Both the position numbers and the translations under genes were made by a program. Source: Argopecten irradians (Eukaryota; Mollusca; Bivalvia; Pectinida; Pectinidae). Taken from it: a DNA stretch of 64,000 bases. This document shows, piece by piece, positions 11,701 through 22,732 of this stretch (positions are counted from its first letter, which is position 1; each line of letters opens with the position of its first letter). The notes under the pieces are model-generated. The model saw only the letters and a list, made by a program, of their open reading frames with translations. It was not told where the DNA came from and searched no databases. The stretch spans positions 38,523,338-38,587,337 of the forward strand of contig NC_091134.1 of NCBI RefSeq assembly GCF_041381155.1, given 5' to 3'.

Positions 11701-12758
11701 CTGCACCAGGCTCCAGGTGATAGGTAGATAATCCAGTTGGTGTTACCAGGAAACTGACCTACAACATACAATATTTACTGCAGATACATGCATTACATTC
11801 ACAAACAGAAATAGAGCATTGCCATTGACCTTATGGAACTTAACCATATTTCTCAGCCACTTTTGTAACTGACTAAATGGTTACTTGGGTAGGTGTCAAA
11901 TTTAAGTTGTAGGTTTACAAAGTACATATAGGTGCCATTGGCCCTTATTAAGATGTTGTTTAGCCTACTCTAGATTTTAAAACCATGAACTGAAGGCCAC
12001 AAAGATTTTTTCAAATGAAATAACTTTGTATTTTTCTTTTGTCCCAGCTTGCTACTGGCTGAAGATCAGGCCTCAAGAACATGAAGTCTTAATTTCAAAA
12101 CAGTATAAGTTTAGACAATCAAAAGTGACATAAAAAAGGTTACATCATTTCTGATTGCCTATAGGTCTATACTTAAGTCTAAGATTGTTTCATGATCGAG
12201 AAGCCATATTACAATTACGGAGTCTTCTGCATTTTTGAAAATGAGTGAAAAATACCAAAAGAAGACAGGTGAGCTGTATCATTGCCAAAAATTGTTGCTG
12301 CAATAAAACTGTAATACCAAAACCAAATGTTCTTAAAAATAAAAGACAATTTGAATGTATAGATCCTTATTATATATGAATTAACAAGTGTACTAACCAT
12401 ATCTTATGTAATAGCCTGGAGGCGTGCCATCCAGACAGAAGGCAGAGCGTGACTGGGCAAATTGCTTGGGTAGAACCACCAACTCCCCGTCGGTGTCACT
12501 CGCCATGTGGTACTCCTCAAACATTACCCGCACGTTAGAGATAGTACGTATAAGTACCAAAAGTAATACAATAACCAGGAGGACACAGATCTGTACATAG
12601 ATACGTCGACAGGTACAGGAGATGGGAGACAACTGGAACTTCTGCATGTTTAACCCTACAGGGACAAAGGTCATGGCCCTACGGGACTCAGTGCCAAGGT
12701 TACGTGCCATCTCCTCCTCTGATTGGTCGGTTGAAGATTTGCTGTTTTCTGGCTGCAT
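8702..12758 (-). CDS. Notum / pectin-acetylesterase-like carboxylesterase, membrane-anchored
   Basis: Six exons on the minus strand: 12398-12758, 11677-11758, 11214-11359, 10669-10809, 9969-10142, 8702-9153. All junctions are GT-AG and in phase, giving 451 aa. Residues 1-52 are polar, then a hydrophobic helix at about 53-71 after a CTCRR motif suggests a type II membrane anchor; the catalytic part would face the lumen or outside. Family marks in order: [58 protein letters not shown] (nucleophile S243), HDSWYINN (Asp343), SCPAHT (His398). The GSSSGG motif exists only after splicing of exons 4 and 5. Notum removes palmitoleate from Wnt proteins, and plant relatives de-acetylate pectin; which substrate applies here is unknown. 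The start is the first ATG of the frame, at 12758. Repeats in the introns do not touch exons. Confidence 0.87.
9282..9397. repeat. 58 bp tandem duplication in an intron
   Basis: Two identical 58-base copies, 9282-9339 and 9340-9397, beginning GACACAGAAATTGTTATAAT. It lies in intron 5 of the Notum-like gene. Lack of divergence suggests a recent event. Confidence 0.9.
11429..11492. repeat. 32 bp tandem duplication in an intron
   Basis: Two identical copies, 11429-11460 and 11461-11492, beginning CTCCTTGCCTTTAAGTG. It lies in intron 2 of the Notum-like gene, 70 bases upstream (in transcript sense) of the exon 3 acceptor. Confidence 0.9.
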
Positions 12759-12954
12759 TGGATACAATACCAATCACAGAATATTCGTCTATGCAAAGGC
12801 AGCCCTCTTGTTGAAAGTATGTCTAACCCATATCATCCAAATATACCTGATAAAAAAAGAAATAGCCTATTTATCTCTAATCTAACCATCATCTCCAACA
12901 AACACACTGAACTAGTCTGGTACTCTGTTATAAGTTTCACTTATCTTGGGTCCA

Positions 12955-13482
12955 TTCTGCAGGTAGGGCATTAGAATTGTATCTGCTGCCCCTATCGCAT
13001 GATAAGTAAAAGGTGACTAAATAGGATTTTATCTTTTCTCTTCTTCCTACCTGACCTTATTTTTCCTAACGTCTCCATTGATACCAACTCGATTTGGCCT
13101 TTTGCTGAGAGCTCCCCCTGTGAGGTAGGCTCTAGGTTCTGTCCCCTGGCCGAGACAAAAGTCTATAAAGTGGTAGTTTCTGCTCCTGCTTACAGCTCAG
13201 CATACAGGGAGTAAGACGACTGGTTGGCCCGTTGTCAGTATAATGTGACCGGGTGGGGTGTGTTGCTTGGTGTCTTCGGTGGCATGCTTCAGAGATAGAG
13301 CACTATAAAAAGGGCAATACTTCCACTATACAAGAAGACACAACACGAACAAACACGAACATACTGCAGTTACTAAAAACATGTACCTTGCACTACATAC
13401 ATGCTACACTCTGCATACACAAGAGGCCGTCCTTACATGACCTTGGTTGTTAATAGGACATTAATCAATCAAGCAAACAAAC
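12955..13482 (+). mobile_element. ~526 bp retroposed family, near full-length copy
   Basis: Begins CTGCAGGTAGGGC and ends in TTAATCAATCAAGCAAACAA. It carries the family landmarks in order: GTAAAAGGTGACTAAA, CTGTCCCCTGGCCGAGAC, GTTGTCAGTATAATGTGACC, CTTCAGAGATAGAGCACTAT, TTACATGACC, GTTAATAGGAC. The reference copy is at 56711-57236. Confidence 0.75.
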
Positions 13483-13867
13483 TATCTAGAATTGTGCAGG
13501 GAGACAATTTTAGATGTATCACCCCTGCCCTCCACAGAGGGCCATAATTGTATATGATATATCAATGTAACTATATTTTAAAGCCTAATTAAAAAAATAA
13601 AGCGAAACAACTCTGGGTGAACAGGTTTAGGGCAAAACAACCTGGGACCTGATGAACAAATGTTATGAAATTTCAGTGATTTATAATGATATACAAGATA
13701 GCTCCCAGCCGAGCTTGCTATTACAGTCCAAAAGTCAAAATATAGGTCACTGTCACAGCTAACTTTAGTATGTATTTTTCGATGTTATAAAAGTAAAATT
13801 AAGAAATTAATAGTACACAGTATACAATATCTATCTTTATTCATAAAAGAATTCTGCTTTAGTGGTG

Positions 13868-15530
13868 AGGCCAGACTTAAAATAATGTTGGTTTGCCCTT
13901 TTCCGACCTGGAATTTTCAGAATGGGTCGGTAGGTAGGAAAATTATTTTATTTTATTTTGCAAAACTCAAACTTATATAGTTTTGACTCAATTACCACAA
14001 ATTGTCCCATCATTGTCAAAACATAGATTTATCACTGGATGTCACAACAATTGAAAATGTCCATTGTCCGCGTGTAGAACAATCAAATCACATGCAATTG
14101 TTATGACGTCATAAACAGCTGTGACTCACACTACACATGATGTGTCAATACAAGTACAAGACGTATAAGAAAAATAATCAAACATGGGCGTTTTGTCTGG
14201 GCAGGGTTAGCATTGAACGTCTTTACCCTCGGGAAAGAGTCTTTAAATATTTTCTGGACCATCGTACATCAACTGAATTTCAAAAAAAAATCCATACGTC
14301 CGACGGTGGACTTGTACCTTTGACCCTTGACCCCAATATTCTGACATTCGACCATGTTACATCCGACTACCAAAACGTTTGAAGATCCATGGAATGATTC
14401 AACTTTTACCGTATTTGACCGCAAATAAGACCCCCCACCTATTTTGACACATTTTCAGACTTAGGGGGGATGTCTGCAAATAAGACCCCCACCTATTTTT
14501 CAGTTTACTGGATGATGGATTTGAGCAATGGAGTAATTAAAAATATCACCAAAATGACTTTGTATCGGAAATTCTTTTTGTTTGTTTTATCGGCATAGAA
14601 AAATCACGTAGTAAATAACTGTTTGTGTGCTTGTTATTTTTGTCATTTAATTCAAGTTAATTCAAGGTTGATTTAATTTAATCAATAACTACGAATTGTG
14701 GATAGTGCTCATATTTACTTGGAGGTTATTTTCAACAAAATACGCCGATATATGTTTTCATGAACATTTCATATCGGCATGGTCAACACGTTTTAGTGTT
14801 CGTACGGCTTGTCATTTTTTACATGAATCGGCAAAGATATTTGTCATTGATGCAGATCGTTTCTGCAGTCGTGGATTCTAACTCAATACAATCATTACCT
14901 AAAACATCTACTTAAGGCATTTACAGTTTCAAATATGTTTATTTGTGAACGTAACGTACCTGTAGTTCACGATCAGTTGGAGAAACCATGCTTTACTTTT
15001 CGGCCGCCATGTTTTGTTTACGCAGTCAGTATAATATGATTAGCCGCAAAGTTTCGTATTTTACTCTGGAAACAAAAATACTTGCTACGATGTTTTAATG
15101 CAGTTAATACTTGGATAAATATCTGAAATATTATCAAACTATCGTCGTATCAATAGCAATACCGATCAAATTCCCAAACACCCGGTGTGAAAATGTGAAA
15201 GTATGGCTTCAACCCGGCGCCATTTTCCTACACATGTGTGTACGATGTTACAAACAACTGCATCAGTGCATGTCGGCACGTTGAAGTTAAATCACGATCG
15301 TTTGCTCATTTGGCTGAGACAAATGTACGTAAATTTGAATTTGAATATTTTAAAAACAGGCGAAACAAAAATTTATACCGCGATTCACCAAAGGTTTTCA
15401 CACGGCACTGGAAAGTACACGACAATAAAAAAAAATTTCACTAGAATATTTCAATAAAATTTTTTGAGTCGGGCCGATTTTCATGGGTCGGTCGGAGGAG
15501 GGCAAACAAACAATATTTTAATTTAGGCCT
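13868..15530. mobile_element. ~1.66 kb non-autonomous DNA transposon
   Basis: Imperfect terminal inverted repeats of ~45 bases: left AGGCCAGACTTAAAATAATG with GGTTTGCCCTTTTCCGACC; right, on the other strand, AGGCCTAAATTAAAATATTG with GTTTGCCCTCCTCCGACC. Inside, no frame looks coding. A short tandem repeat of AATAAGACCCCC with ACCTATTTT sits at about 14424-14503. Superfamily undetermined. Confidence 0.6.
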
Positions 15531-16628
15531 GAAGATTATATATTCATCTGGGTTCCAATCTGGATACTCGCACCTGGGGGCTATCAGCCTCAGGTGCGTT
15601 AAACGCACTCGTTCTTGTCCTGTATCCATGGATGCTATTTATGTCATAACTGAGTATGGATACATGTACATGAAGCTTATAAAATTGTATAAAATTAGAA
15701 TTCCAAACGTAGATCAACTAATAGATGATAGAGTTTGTTCATAAAATAAATGCAAATATCGGAATTATATATTACAACCTGATAAATAGATGCTTAAAAA
15801 TAAGAAAAATGTTAGCCAATCTGGGTTACATTAACGCATGACGTTAACATTTTATTATGCTACATTTTCCAGACTTCCCTAAATTTTCAAAGCAAAATGA
15901 CAGTTAATACGTGTAGGCCTATTTGTAAATAAATAACACGGATCAGGTGACACACAAACATTGCGTAGTTATCTGATTATAAAATAGCTCACCTATTAAT
16001 TTAATGTCACAAGAGATTAGTGAAGAAATCCTTTACTTCAGTTTCTTGTCAACAATAACCGATGGGCACCGCCATCTTCTTTCAGGGGAAGCAACTTAAA
16101 ACATAACTAATATTTGACACGTGCTAATCAAAATATCCGGATACTTGCGCTCTTTCCAGAGAGATTGCTAAGCTGTACGCCACTTCTGTAATTGTATTGA
16201 AATGATTTTTGTTCAACATTAGTTGGTGAAAACACCCCAGGTAATGAGCCAACTTTTTAGAAAATATTTTGGTGGACCCAAACTGGAAATGGGTGAATCA
16301 TATTTGTTAATAATTAGAATATCTCTGAAATAACACTGAAAATTTCTTCAGTTTTTGCCTTAAAACATCGCCGAAATTTCATTTGTTAAATATTGCCTAC
16401 AAATTTGTGATCACAATATCTAGTTATTTAAACACGATTTTGATAAATTTTGGGTAAAAAAATGAACCCTGTCATACACCTCTACTTGACAACTTTGATT
16501 TGGCCATGGCACAGGCCCCTGGAACTTTTTGATTTTTAAGCGCGTTATAAGGGTTGGCATTAATGTTGATACATGAAAAACATTTGGATTTTATAAAATT
16601 GGTACGTGGGTAAATTTCCGCTTATTCA
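15531..16628. other. Intergenic, nothing recognised
   Basis: No conserved frame. A short antisense frame at 15441-15629 begins in the transposon end and has no family match. Confidence 0.3.
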
Positions 16629-16845
16629 GAGGCCGTTTTCGTTTATTCGGAACAACCGGTTCGACCGTTGGTTAAAGTAATTATTTCAAGTATAAATCCT
16701 GACGGACCTGCAGTTTTTGATACAGGCCTGTGAGGGCTTTGTCAAGGCTCGTCTGAAAACAATATAAAATCATCAGGTCCGTCTTTAATTAATACACGAA
16801 CAACTTGGTCCAACCAGTCAAACCGTATAATCGAAAACGGCCTTA
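16629..16845 (+). mobile_element. ~217 bp MITE with AGGCCGTTTTCG ends (copy 2)
   Basis: Perfect 12-base terminal inverted repeat: AGGCCGTTTTCG at the left, CGAAAACGGCCT at the right. The interior matches the copy at 3895-4108. Flanking bases show no clear target duplication, so the superfamily is open. Confidence 0.75.
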
Positions 16846-17389
16846 GACAGTTGACTACAGCTAATTGAAACACGTCTTGTTCTTGTAACTGGTTGTACCA
16901 TATAGAAAGGTTTAAAAGGTAAAAAAGAGGAAATTGCTTTCTAAAAACGACAAACGTTTAGAATATTTCAGTTAAAACAAAGCAAGTTATATGAGAAATG
17001 GAACAAGCGACAAAAAGATAATGTTAGATGTTAAAACAAGATTCAGTCTGTCAAACAAACCGATTTCTTTTATGAAAATAGCAGTAGGAAATGAACAGTT
17101 TTGGGATGTGTTTTCAACGAAAAAAAATACGATTGAAATAATCCATTTGCTGTACCTTCATTTGGATTTTTGTTTGTTTTGTAAAAACGTATGTATTGTT
17201 TACTTTTTTTCCGAGAATGTGATATTAAGTTGTTCAGTCAAGCCTCAGAGTGGTCTTTGTTTTAAATGGTTATTTTTGAGGAAATTGATATTTCCACATG
17301 TTGCATTGGAGAACTAAAGGGTAAAGCAGAGTAAAATTGGTTTGTCATATTTTCCATCATATCATCAAAGTCTTTAGAAGTGATAATAC
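16846..17389. other. Intergenic, nothing recognised
   Basis: An open frame at 16991-17317 (108 codons) is AT-rich and phenylalanine-rich and has no motif I recognise. I do not call it a gene. Confidence 0.3.
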
Positions 17390-17915
17390 TTGGTTTGGTT
17401 GATTTTTGTCCTATTAACAGCCAGGGTCATGTAAGGACGGCCTCCCATGCATGCAGTGCGTAGCGTGTGTGAAGTGCGAGGTGCGTGTTTTAGGAGACTG
17501 CGGTATGTTCGTGTTGTGTCTTATTGTATAGTGGAACTCTTGCCATTTTTATAGTGCTATATCACTGAAGTATGCCGCTGAAGACACCAAGCAACACGCC
17601 CCACCCGGTCACATTATACTCACAACGGGCGAACCAGTCGTCCCACTCCCTGTATGCTGAGCGCCAAACAGGAGCAGAAACGACCACTATTATATACTTT
17701 GGCGTGTCTCGGCCAGGGGACAGAACCCAGAGCCTTCCTCACAGGGGCGAACGCTCAACTCAAGGCCAAAAGTGCGGCGGTGCCAAGGGAGGCATTAGGA
17801 AAAATTAAGTCAGTTAGGAAGAAGAGAAACCATATGGTCCTAAATTTAGTCGCCTTTTACGATCATGCTATAGGGTTAGCAGGTACAATTCTAACGCCCA
17901 ATACTGCGGGCATAT
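17390..17915 (-). mobile_element. ~526 bp retroposed family, near full-length
   Basis: Minus-strand copy: the tail end lies at 17390 (TTGATTTTTGTCCTATTAAC) and the 5' end near 17915. It sits head to head with the next copy at 17947. Confidence 0.7.
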
Positions 17916-17946
17916 AAATGAACCATAGTATCACATCATAAAACTG

Positions 17947-18262
17947 TCCCTGCAGGTAGGGCGTTAGAATTGCACAAGCTGCTCCTATTTCATGATCGTA
18001 AAAGGCGACTAAATTTAGGATCTTTATCTTTTCTCTTTTTCCTAACTGACTTTATTTCCTGATGCCTCCCTTTGAGGAAGACTCTGGGTTCTGTCCCCTG
18101 GCCGAGACACACCAAAGTCTATAATAGTGGTAGTTTTTGCTCCTGCTTAGCTCTCATCAAACAGGGAGTGGGACGACTGGTTCGCCCGTTGTCAGTACGT
18201 GACCGGGTGTAGTGGGTTGCTTGGTGTCTTCGGCGGCCTGCTTCAGTGATATAGCACTATGT
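17947..18262 (+). mobile_element. ~526 bp retroposed family, 5' part only
   Basis: Begins CCCTGCAGGTAGGGCG and stops after CTTCAGTGATATAGCACTAT; the last ~190 bases of the family and its tail are missing. This is unusual, since other partial copies lose the 5' end. It forms an inverted pair with 17390-17915. Confidence 0.65.
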
Positions 18263-18299
18263 ATCGCCTGCACATCACCACAAAAATAGTTATTTACAG

Positions 18300-19050
18300 T
18301 TGAACACATTGTTAATAATTCGGTCAATAAATACTAAAATTATCGAGCGGAAACCATGGATTTATCTATTTTGACGATTTTAAAGTCCCATAACTCTTGC
18401 AAATATTGACGGATTTTGACCATTATTGAACTCATCCGAGATCTCATTGATGTAAAGCAATTTATAAAATTTGATTGAAATTGGACAATAAATATACAGT
18501 GGAACTTTGTCGATACGAAATTGAGGGTCAAATAAAACTTCGATATATCCGAGTTTTCGAATTGAGCGAGCTTCTCTGTCTGTCCGAGTTTGATTGTGCT
18601 CCCCCCCACTGCCAGCACTTTGTCACTGTATTTCCGAGAAATACAGTTAATAACCCCCCAAATCCACCACTCGTCAGCTCTCTTCTTCTAACCTATACAT
18701 ACTAACTCGCAGCACACTACACCGACCCCGGCGCAAACCTAGCCCCGCCCCGTTGGGTCGTGACATTAGTTCCTTCACGTATTAAGCCGGCGGGTTGTTC
18801 GGAATTTTCGAGTTTTCGTATCTAACCAAGTATCCATATAAGTTATCGAGCGGAAACCATGGAATTATCTGTTTTGACGATTTTAAGTCCCGTCACTATT
18901 GCAAATATTGACGGATTTTGACCACTATCGTCCTGATCCGATATCTCATCGATAGAAAGCAATTTACCAAATTTGGTTGAAACCGAACAACAAATAATTA
19001 AGTTATCGCGCGGAAACCGTTTCCTGGACACCGACGCCGACATAGTGATA
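18300..19050 (+). repeat. Dispersed repeat with ATCGAGCGGAAACCATGG units, split by a MITE
   Basis: Unit starts TTATCGAGCGGAAACCATGG and continues through GACGGATTTTGACC and ATCTCAT. Two full units (18338-18495 and 18839-18995) and the start of a third (about 18999) are visible. The pogo-like MITE at 18497-18837 lies exactly between the first two, so the units were adjacent before insertion. A typical DNA-repeat consensus; no coding. Confidence 0.6.
18497..18837 (+). mobile_element. pogo/Tigger-like MITE (second copy)
   Basis: The left end CAGTGGAACTTTGTCGATAC follows a TA (18495-18496) and matches the end of the element at 7922-8654. The right end, CGTATCTAACCAAGTATCC, is a degraded inverted match. 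No coding capacity. Confidence 0.6.
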
Positions 19051-19077
19051 CCTAAGTGTCGCCCTTACGTTGTAGGC

Positions 19078-19246
19078 GTCACAAAAAGGGCAACAGCTCC
19101 ACTATACAAGAAGACACAACACGAATATACCGCAGTCTCCCAAAACACGCACCTCGCACTTCACACACGCTATACACTGCATACACTGGAGGCCGTCCTT
19201 GCATGACCCTGGCTGTTAATAGGAATTGAAATAATCAAACAAACAA
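19078..19246 (+). mobile_element. ~526 bp retroposed family, 5'-truncated copy
   Basis: Keeps only the last ~170 bases: AAAAAGGGCAACAGCTCC, then ACAAGAAGACACAACACG, CATGACCCTGGCTGTTAATA, and a CAAACAAACAA tail. Pattern of 5' loss fits target-primed reverse transcription. Confidence 0.7.
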
Positions 19247-19954
19247 TGTTGGGCAAGTTATTTCTCTGTAGTAGTTCAATTGGATTTTATTACAACTATC
19301 CAAATAAACTCTAGTAAAACATGTTTGGAATGGTCTTCTGGAATAGAACTACATGTTTCTTATTACACATTCTCGCTTTATACGTCTCCCAACTTCATTT
19401 ATACCTTTTTGTATTACTTAAACACCAGGAGATGGATGTGGTTGTCGTCATTATCAAAATGATGGTTGATTTCGTCCTCATTTATTATGCAAATATTGTG
19501 TAAAACATTACATGTAACTAAAATATCAACAGGTGCTTTGAACTTCATTAAGCCGACACACTGGAGTCGAATAAAACGTCATTTAAACATTCGAAATGCA
19601 CGTTCTTCAGTTACTTGATAGAAACGGTTGATAGGCCTTCTTCCCATTAGTCAATAGTTTCGGATAACTCGCACATCATGACAGCTCACTTGGCCATCCT
19701 GTAACTACATGTGTGAGTCGCATGTACTCCTTACATACAGCCTGTAATAAGACAGAATGATAACCTTTACGGTACACATAGGACTATGACTTGGTGCTTT
19801 TATTCTAATGTGATTGCCACCAATCACACCAACACGTCAGGAACATAGTCTTTCTTGTCTTGCAAATCCTTTAATTACGCTAGCTCTCTCATTTCTAAGA
19901 GGCCAGGCGATTACTTTTTTCTTTTAAATGCTCAATGAAAGTAATAAGCATGCG
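19247..19954. other. Intergenic, nothing recognised
   Basis: Short frames only (19280-19462, 19321-19503). A distant transposase relic is conceivable between 19540 and 19940 but I could not establish it. Confidence 0.25.
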
Positions 19955-20098
19955 GTCTCTATACAAGAAGACACAACATGAATATACCGCAGTCTCCTAA
20001 AACACGCACCTCGCACAACATACACGCAACACACAGCATACATGTGAGGCCGTCCTTACATGACCATAGGACGTTAATTAATCAAACAAACAAACAAA
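19955..20098 (+). mobile_element. ~526 bp retroposed family, 5'-truncated copy
   Basis: Begins near TATACAAGAAGACACAAC and ends with AATTAATCAAACAAACAAAC. Only the 3' ~140 bases remain. Confidence 0.7.
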
Positions 20099-20099
20099 A

Positions 20100-20580
20100 G
20101 TCGTCCCACACCGTTTATGCCGAATGCTAGGCAGGATTTGGTTTTATTAGTTTAACGTCCTATTAACAGCCAGGGTCATGTAAGGACGTGTCAGGTTTGT
20201 TGGTGGAGGAAAGCCGGAGTACCCGATGAAAAACCACCGACAGCGGTCAGTACCTGGCAACTGCCCCACATGGGATTCGAATCCGCATCCCAGAGGTGGA
20301 GGGTCTGTGGTAATATGTCGGGACATCTTAACAACTCGGGCACCGCGGCCTCAACTACAACTAGGCATGAACGGAAGCTACCATTTGTATAGACTAAGGA
20401 GTATCTCGGTCAGGAAACAGAACCTATATCCTTCTTCACAGGAGCGATCACAGAGGGCCAAAAGTAAGGCACTGTCAATGTAAGGAAGAATAAAGTTGAC
20501 GAAGAAGAACAAAAAGATACCAACTTTAGTCACCTTTTACGAGGAGCAACAGGTATAATTATAACCCCAATACCACGGTA
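20100..20580 (-). mobile_element. ~526 bp family copy interrupted by a SINE
   Basis: Minus-strand 5' portion of the family in two blocks, 20100-20133 and 20361-20580, which are contiguous in the copy at 17640-17915. The SINE at 20134-20360 separates them, so this copy is the older of the two. Confidence 0.65.
20134..20360 (-). mobile_element. tRNA-headed SINE with 7 bp target duplication
   Basis: On the minus strand it begins with a tRNA-like head, GGCCGCGGTGCCCGAG followed by a long variable region and a B-box-like GGATTCGAATCC, as in Leu/Ser tRNAs. A body with CTCCGGCTTTCCTCCACC follows, then the tail TGACCCTGGCTGTTAATAGG ending AATAAAACC. CTAGGCA flanks both sides (20127-20133, 20361-20367). 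The last ~50 bases equal the 3' end of the unrelated ~526 bp family. Confidence 0.8.
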
Positions 20581-21059
20581 AACCATGGCCTAGGAGGGTC
20601 CCACATGGATCCCCTAAACCTCCGAACCAATATTGTACTGAACCCTTATGACCCACTGATCAATCAAAATGTTAACATTGCATAAGTTGGGATGAACTTC
20701 CGGTTATGACGTCATCAAAATGACAGCCATCTCGAATTTCACTAAAAAGTGAAAAATAGTCATGGCATTTTTCAACCGAATTGGACACATAAGGTATCAA
20801 CATGACCACAAGAGAACATAAAATACATATCATGACCAAATAATCCAATATATGTAGCGATTTGTACGCAGGAAATGAAAAAAAAGGATTTTAAGCTCAA
20901 AGACGTTCATTTTTCAGCAAATTTTTCATACATCTAGCGTCGGTTTTGCAGAATCCGGAAAGGGCAAAGCTCTTCGGGATCGTATCGGGACGAGTCTCGC
21001 TCCAAGTATCACGTACCCAAAAGAGAGCATCTAGCACACTAATTTGTTTACACAGTTTT

Positions 21060-22060
21060 GTAACATTGTCCACACGGACAATCTCTGCCTACTAAACTCT
21101 TCATCATCTTCGATCGGTAGCGGGCTTTAAATGCACGGATTATCCCTTGATCTAGAGGCTGAAGTTGGCGGGAAGGAATTTCAACTGCATATTGTCCAAC
21201 TTAATGTCCTTTGCGTGTGAGGTGGCGTTTTCCAAAAACATGGGAATATTCCGTTTCTCTCGTTTCATCTGTCTGTCAACACCTTTAATCCACTCCCCAA
21301 AGAAGTAACTGTCCATCCATGCTTTCCCATCTTGGAAGCCTTAAGATTTCTTAAGCATCTGGGTTGTTTGGCTTTCCCTATCACTAGAGGTGTCAGTTTC
21401 TCTCTGGTAGGTGTCAGTTTCTCTCTGGTAGCAAACATCACTGTTAATCGTTCCATTGAATTCTTCACACCTTTCTGTGCTAGTGTCTTGTCCGGTAACG
21501 CACGGAAGTAAAGTCCTGTTTCATCACAGTTAAAAATATCACTGGCGCTGTAACCGTCACATATCTCTTGAAGTTGCTGTTTGTAATCTCCGACCAATTT
21601 ATCATCCACACCAGCCTTGATAGAATGTCTAGTCTTAACTTATCCAGCCACCCGTTTGATGCCTTTAAGTCAGATCTGTAGCCGAGATGCGAATTCCGAT
21701 GACTCCTATTGCAAGATTCGACCAGAAAGAGAATTAGACTTGTTACGAGCCTGTCGGAACCAGTCCCACATAAGTTCTTTCAACTGTTCGTACTTCGTCG
21801 TCGCCGAGAATCGAAACATATTTCCGTTGCTGTTATCTTCTATGTTCTTCAAATAGACGACTTTCCGCTTTAAAATGTCTGATACTGTACTTTTACCGAT
21901 TCTATACTTTTCACTCAGCTGTTTGTGTTACATCAGCTCATCGAACTCGAACTCGACACTCTGGCTTCCGACGAAGTTGATACTGTCAACTCGATTTCTC
22001 TGATTCGGACTGCCTGTACGAGCTACCAGATATGGCGAGTCACTTCAGTGAATAGTGCAG
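21060..22060 (-). pseudogene. Broken pogo/Tigger-type transposase (CENP-B/DDE)
   Basis: Minus-strand reading shows transposase blocks in the right order: a helix-turn-helix with KYRIGKSTVSDILKRK, then LMWDWFRQARN and SGRILQ, the DDE start DIFNCDETGLYFRALPDKTL, FLENATSHAKD with LKFLPANF, and QPLDQGIIRAFKARYRSKM. The blocks fall in at least three frames with stops between them (for example after SGRILQ and inside the FLPANF region). The second catalytic Asp of the usual FLDN is Glu here. A 9-codon stretch REKLTPT-REKLTP is duplicated at about 21386-21428. It cannot be active. Confidence 0.8.
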
Positions 22061-22732
22061 TGAGGGAGGAAAGCACGCACAGTGATGATTATAACTGAGA
22101 ACCAGTGAAAGAAACATGCGACACCGTATTAACCACCTGATATTTTGCTTATGTTATACACAGGAAATAAACAATGGATGTGCTCATTTTCAAAGACATT
22201 TGTTAATGATATTAACGGAGACACAGGCTTAGTTTTTTACATTTGTTACGCTATCAGTAGGTGTTGTACTGTAATAACTAATTTTAAGACACTACAAAAA
22301 TCTACAAAATTTCATACGTGAAAATGGATTATTTGAAGAAACTGTGAAGTCCCACCTAGATATTCAGCCATCTTTAATTCTTCTTTTTTTTTACTTTAGA
22401 TCGTCAATAGTCAATGTTCTGTTTACGGAAATTATCATACACCTGAAAATTGTAGTGTCATCGATGTAGAGTTCGAAAAATAACAATCACATATCCAGTA
22501 TACGCACCATGATGTTTTGTAAACCTCATGATGGTATAAACAATAATTTTCTTTTACATCTCTGTATAATTTATTGGTTTTTGTTTGTTTGTTTGTTTTG
22601 TTTTTACTGATTAATAAGAGGTTAAATTACTTATTAGGAATGCGTTTGCTGTTTGGAAGCATTTTTGCTGCGTCAAGCCAAATATGAAAATTTGCTAAAA
22701 ATAACCATCTTTGAGCTTAAAATCCTTTTTTT

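Noticed and set aside
15203-15457. Two overlapping frames of 84 and 68 codons
   Set aside because: They lie inside a non-autonomous transposon, overlap each other in different frames and show no motif.
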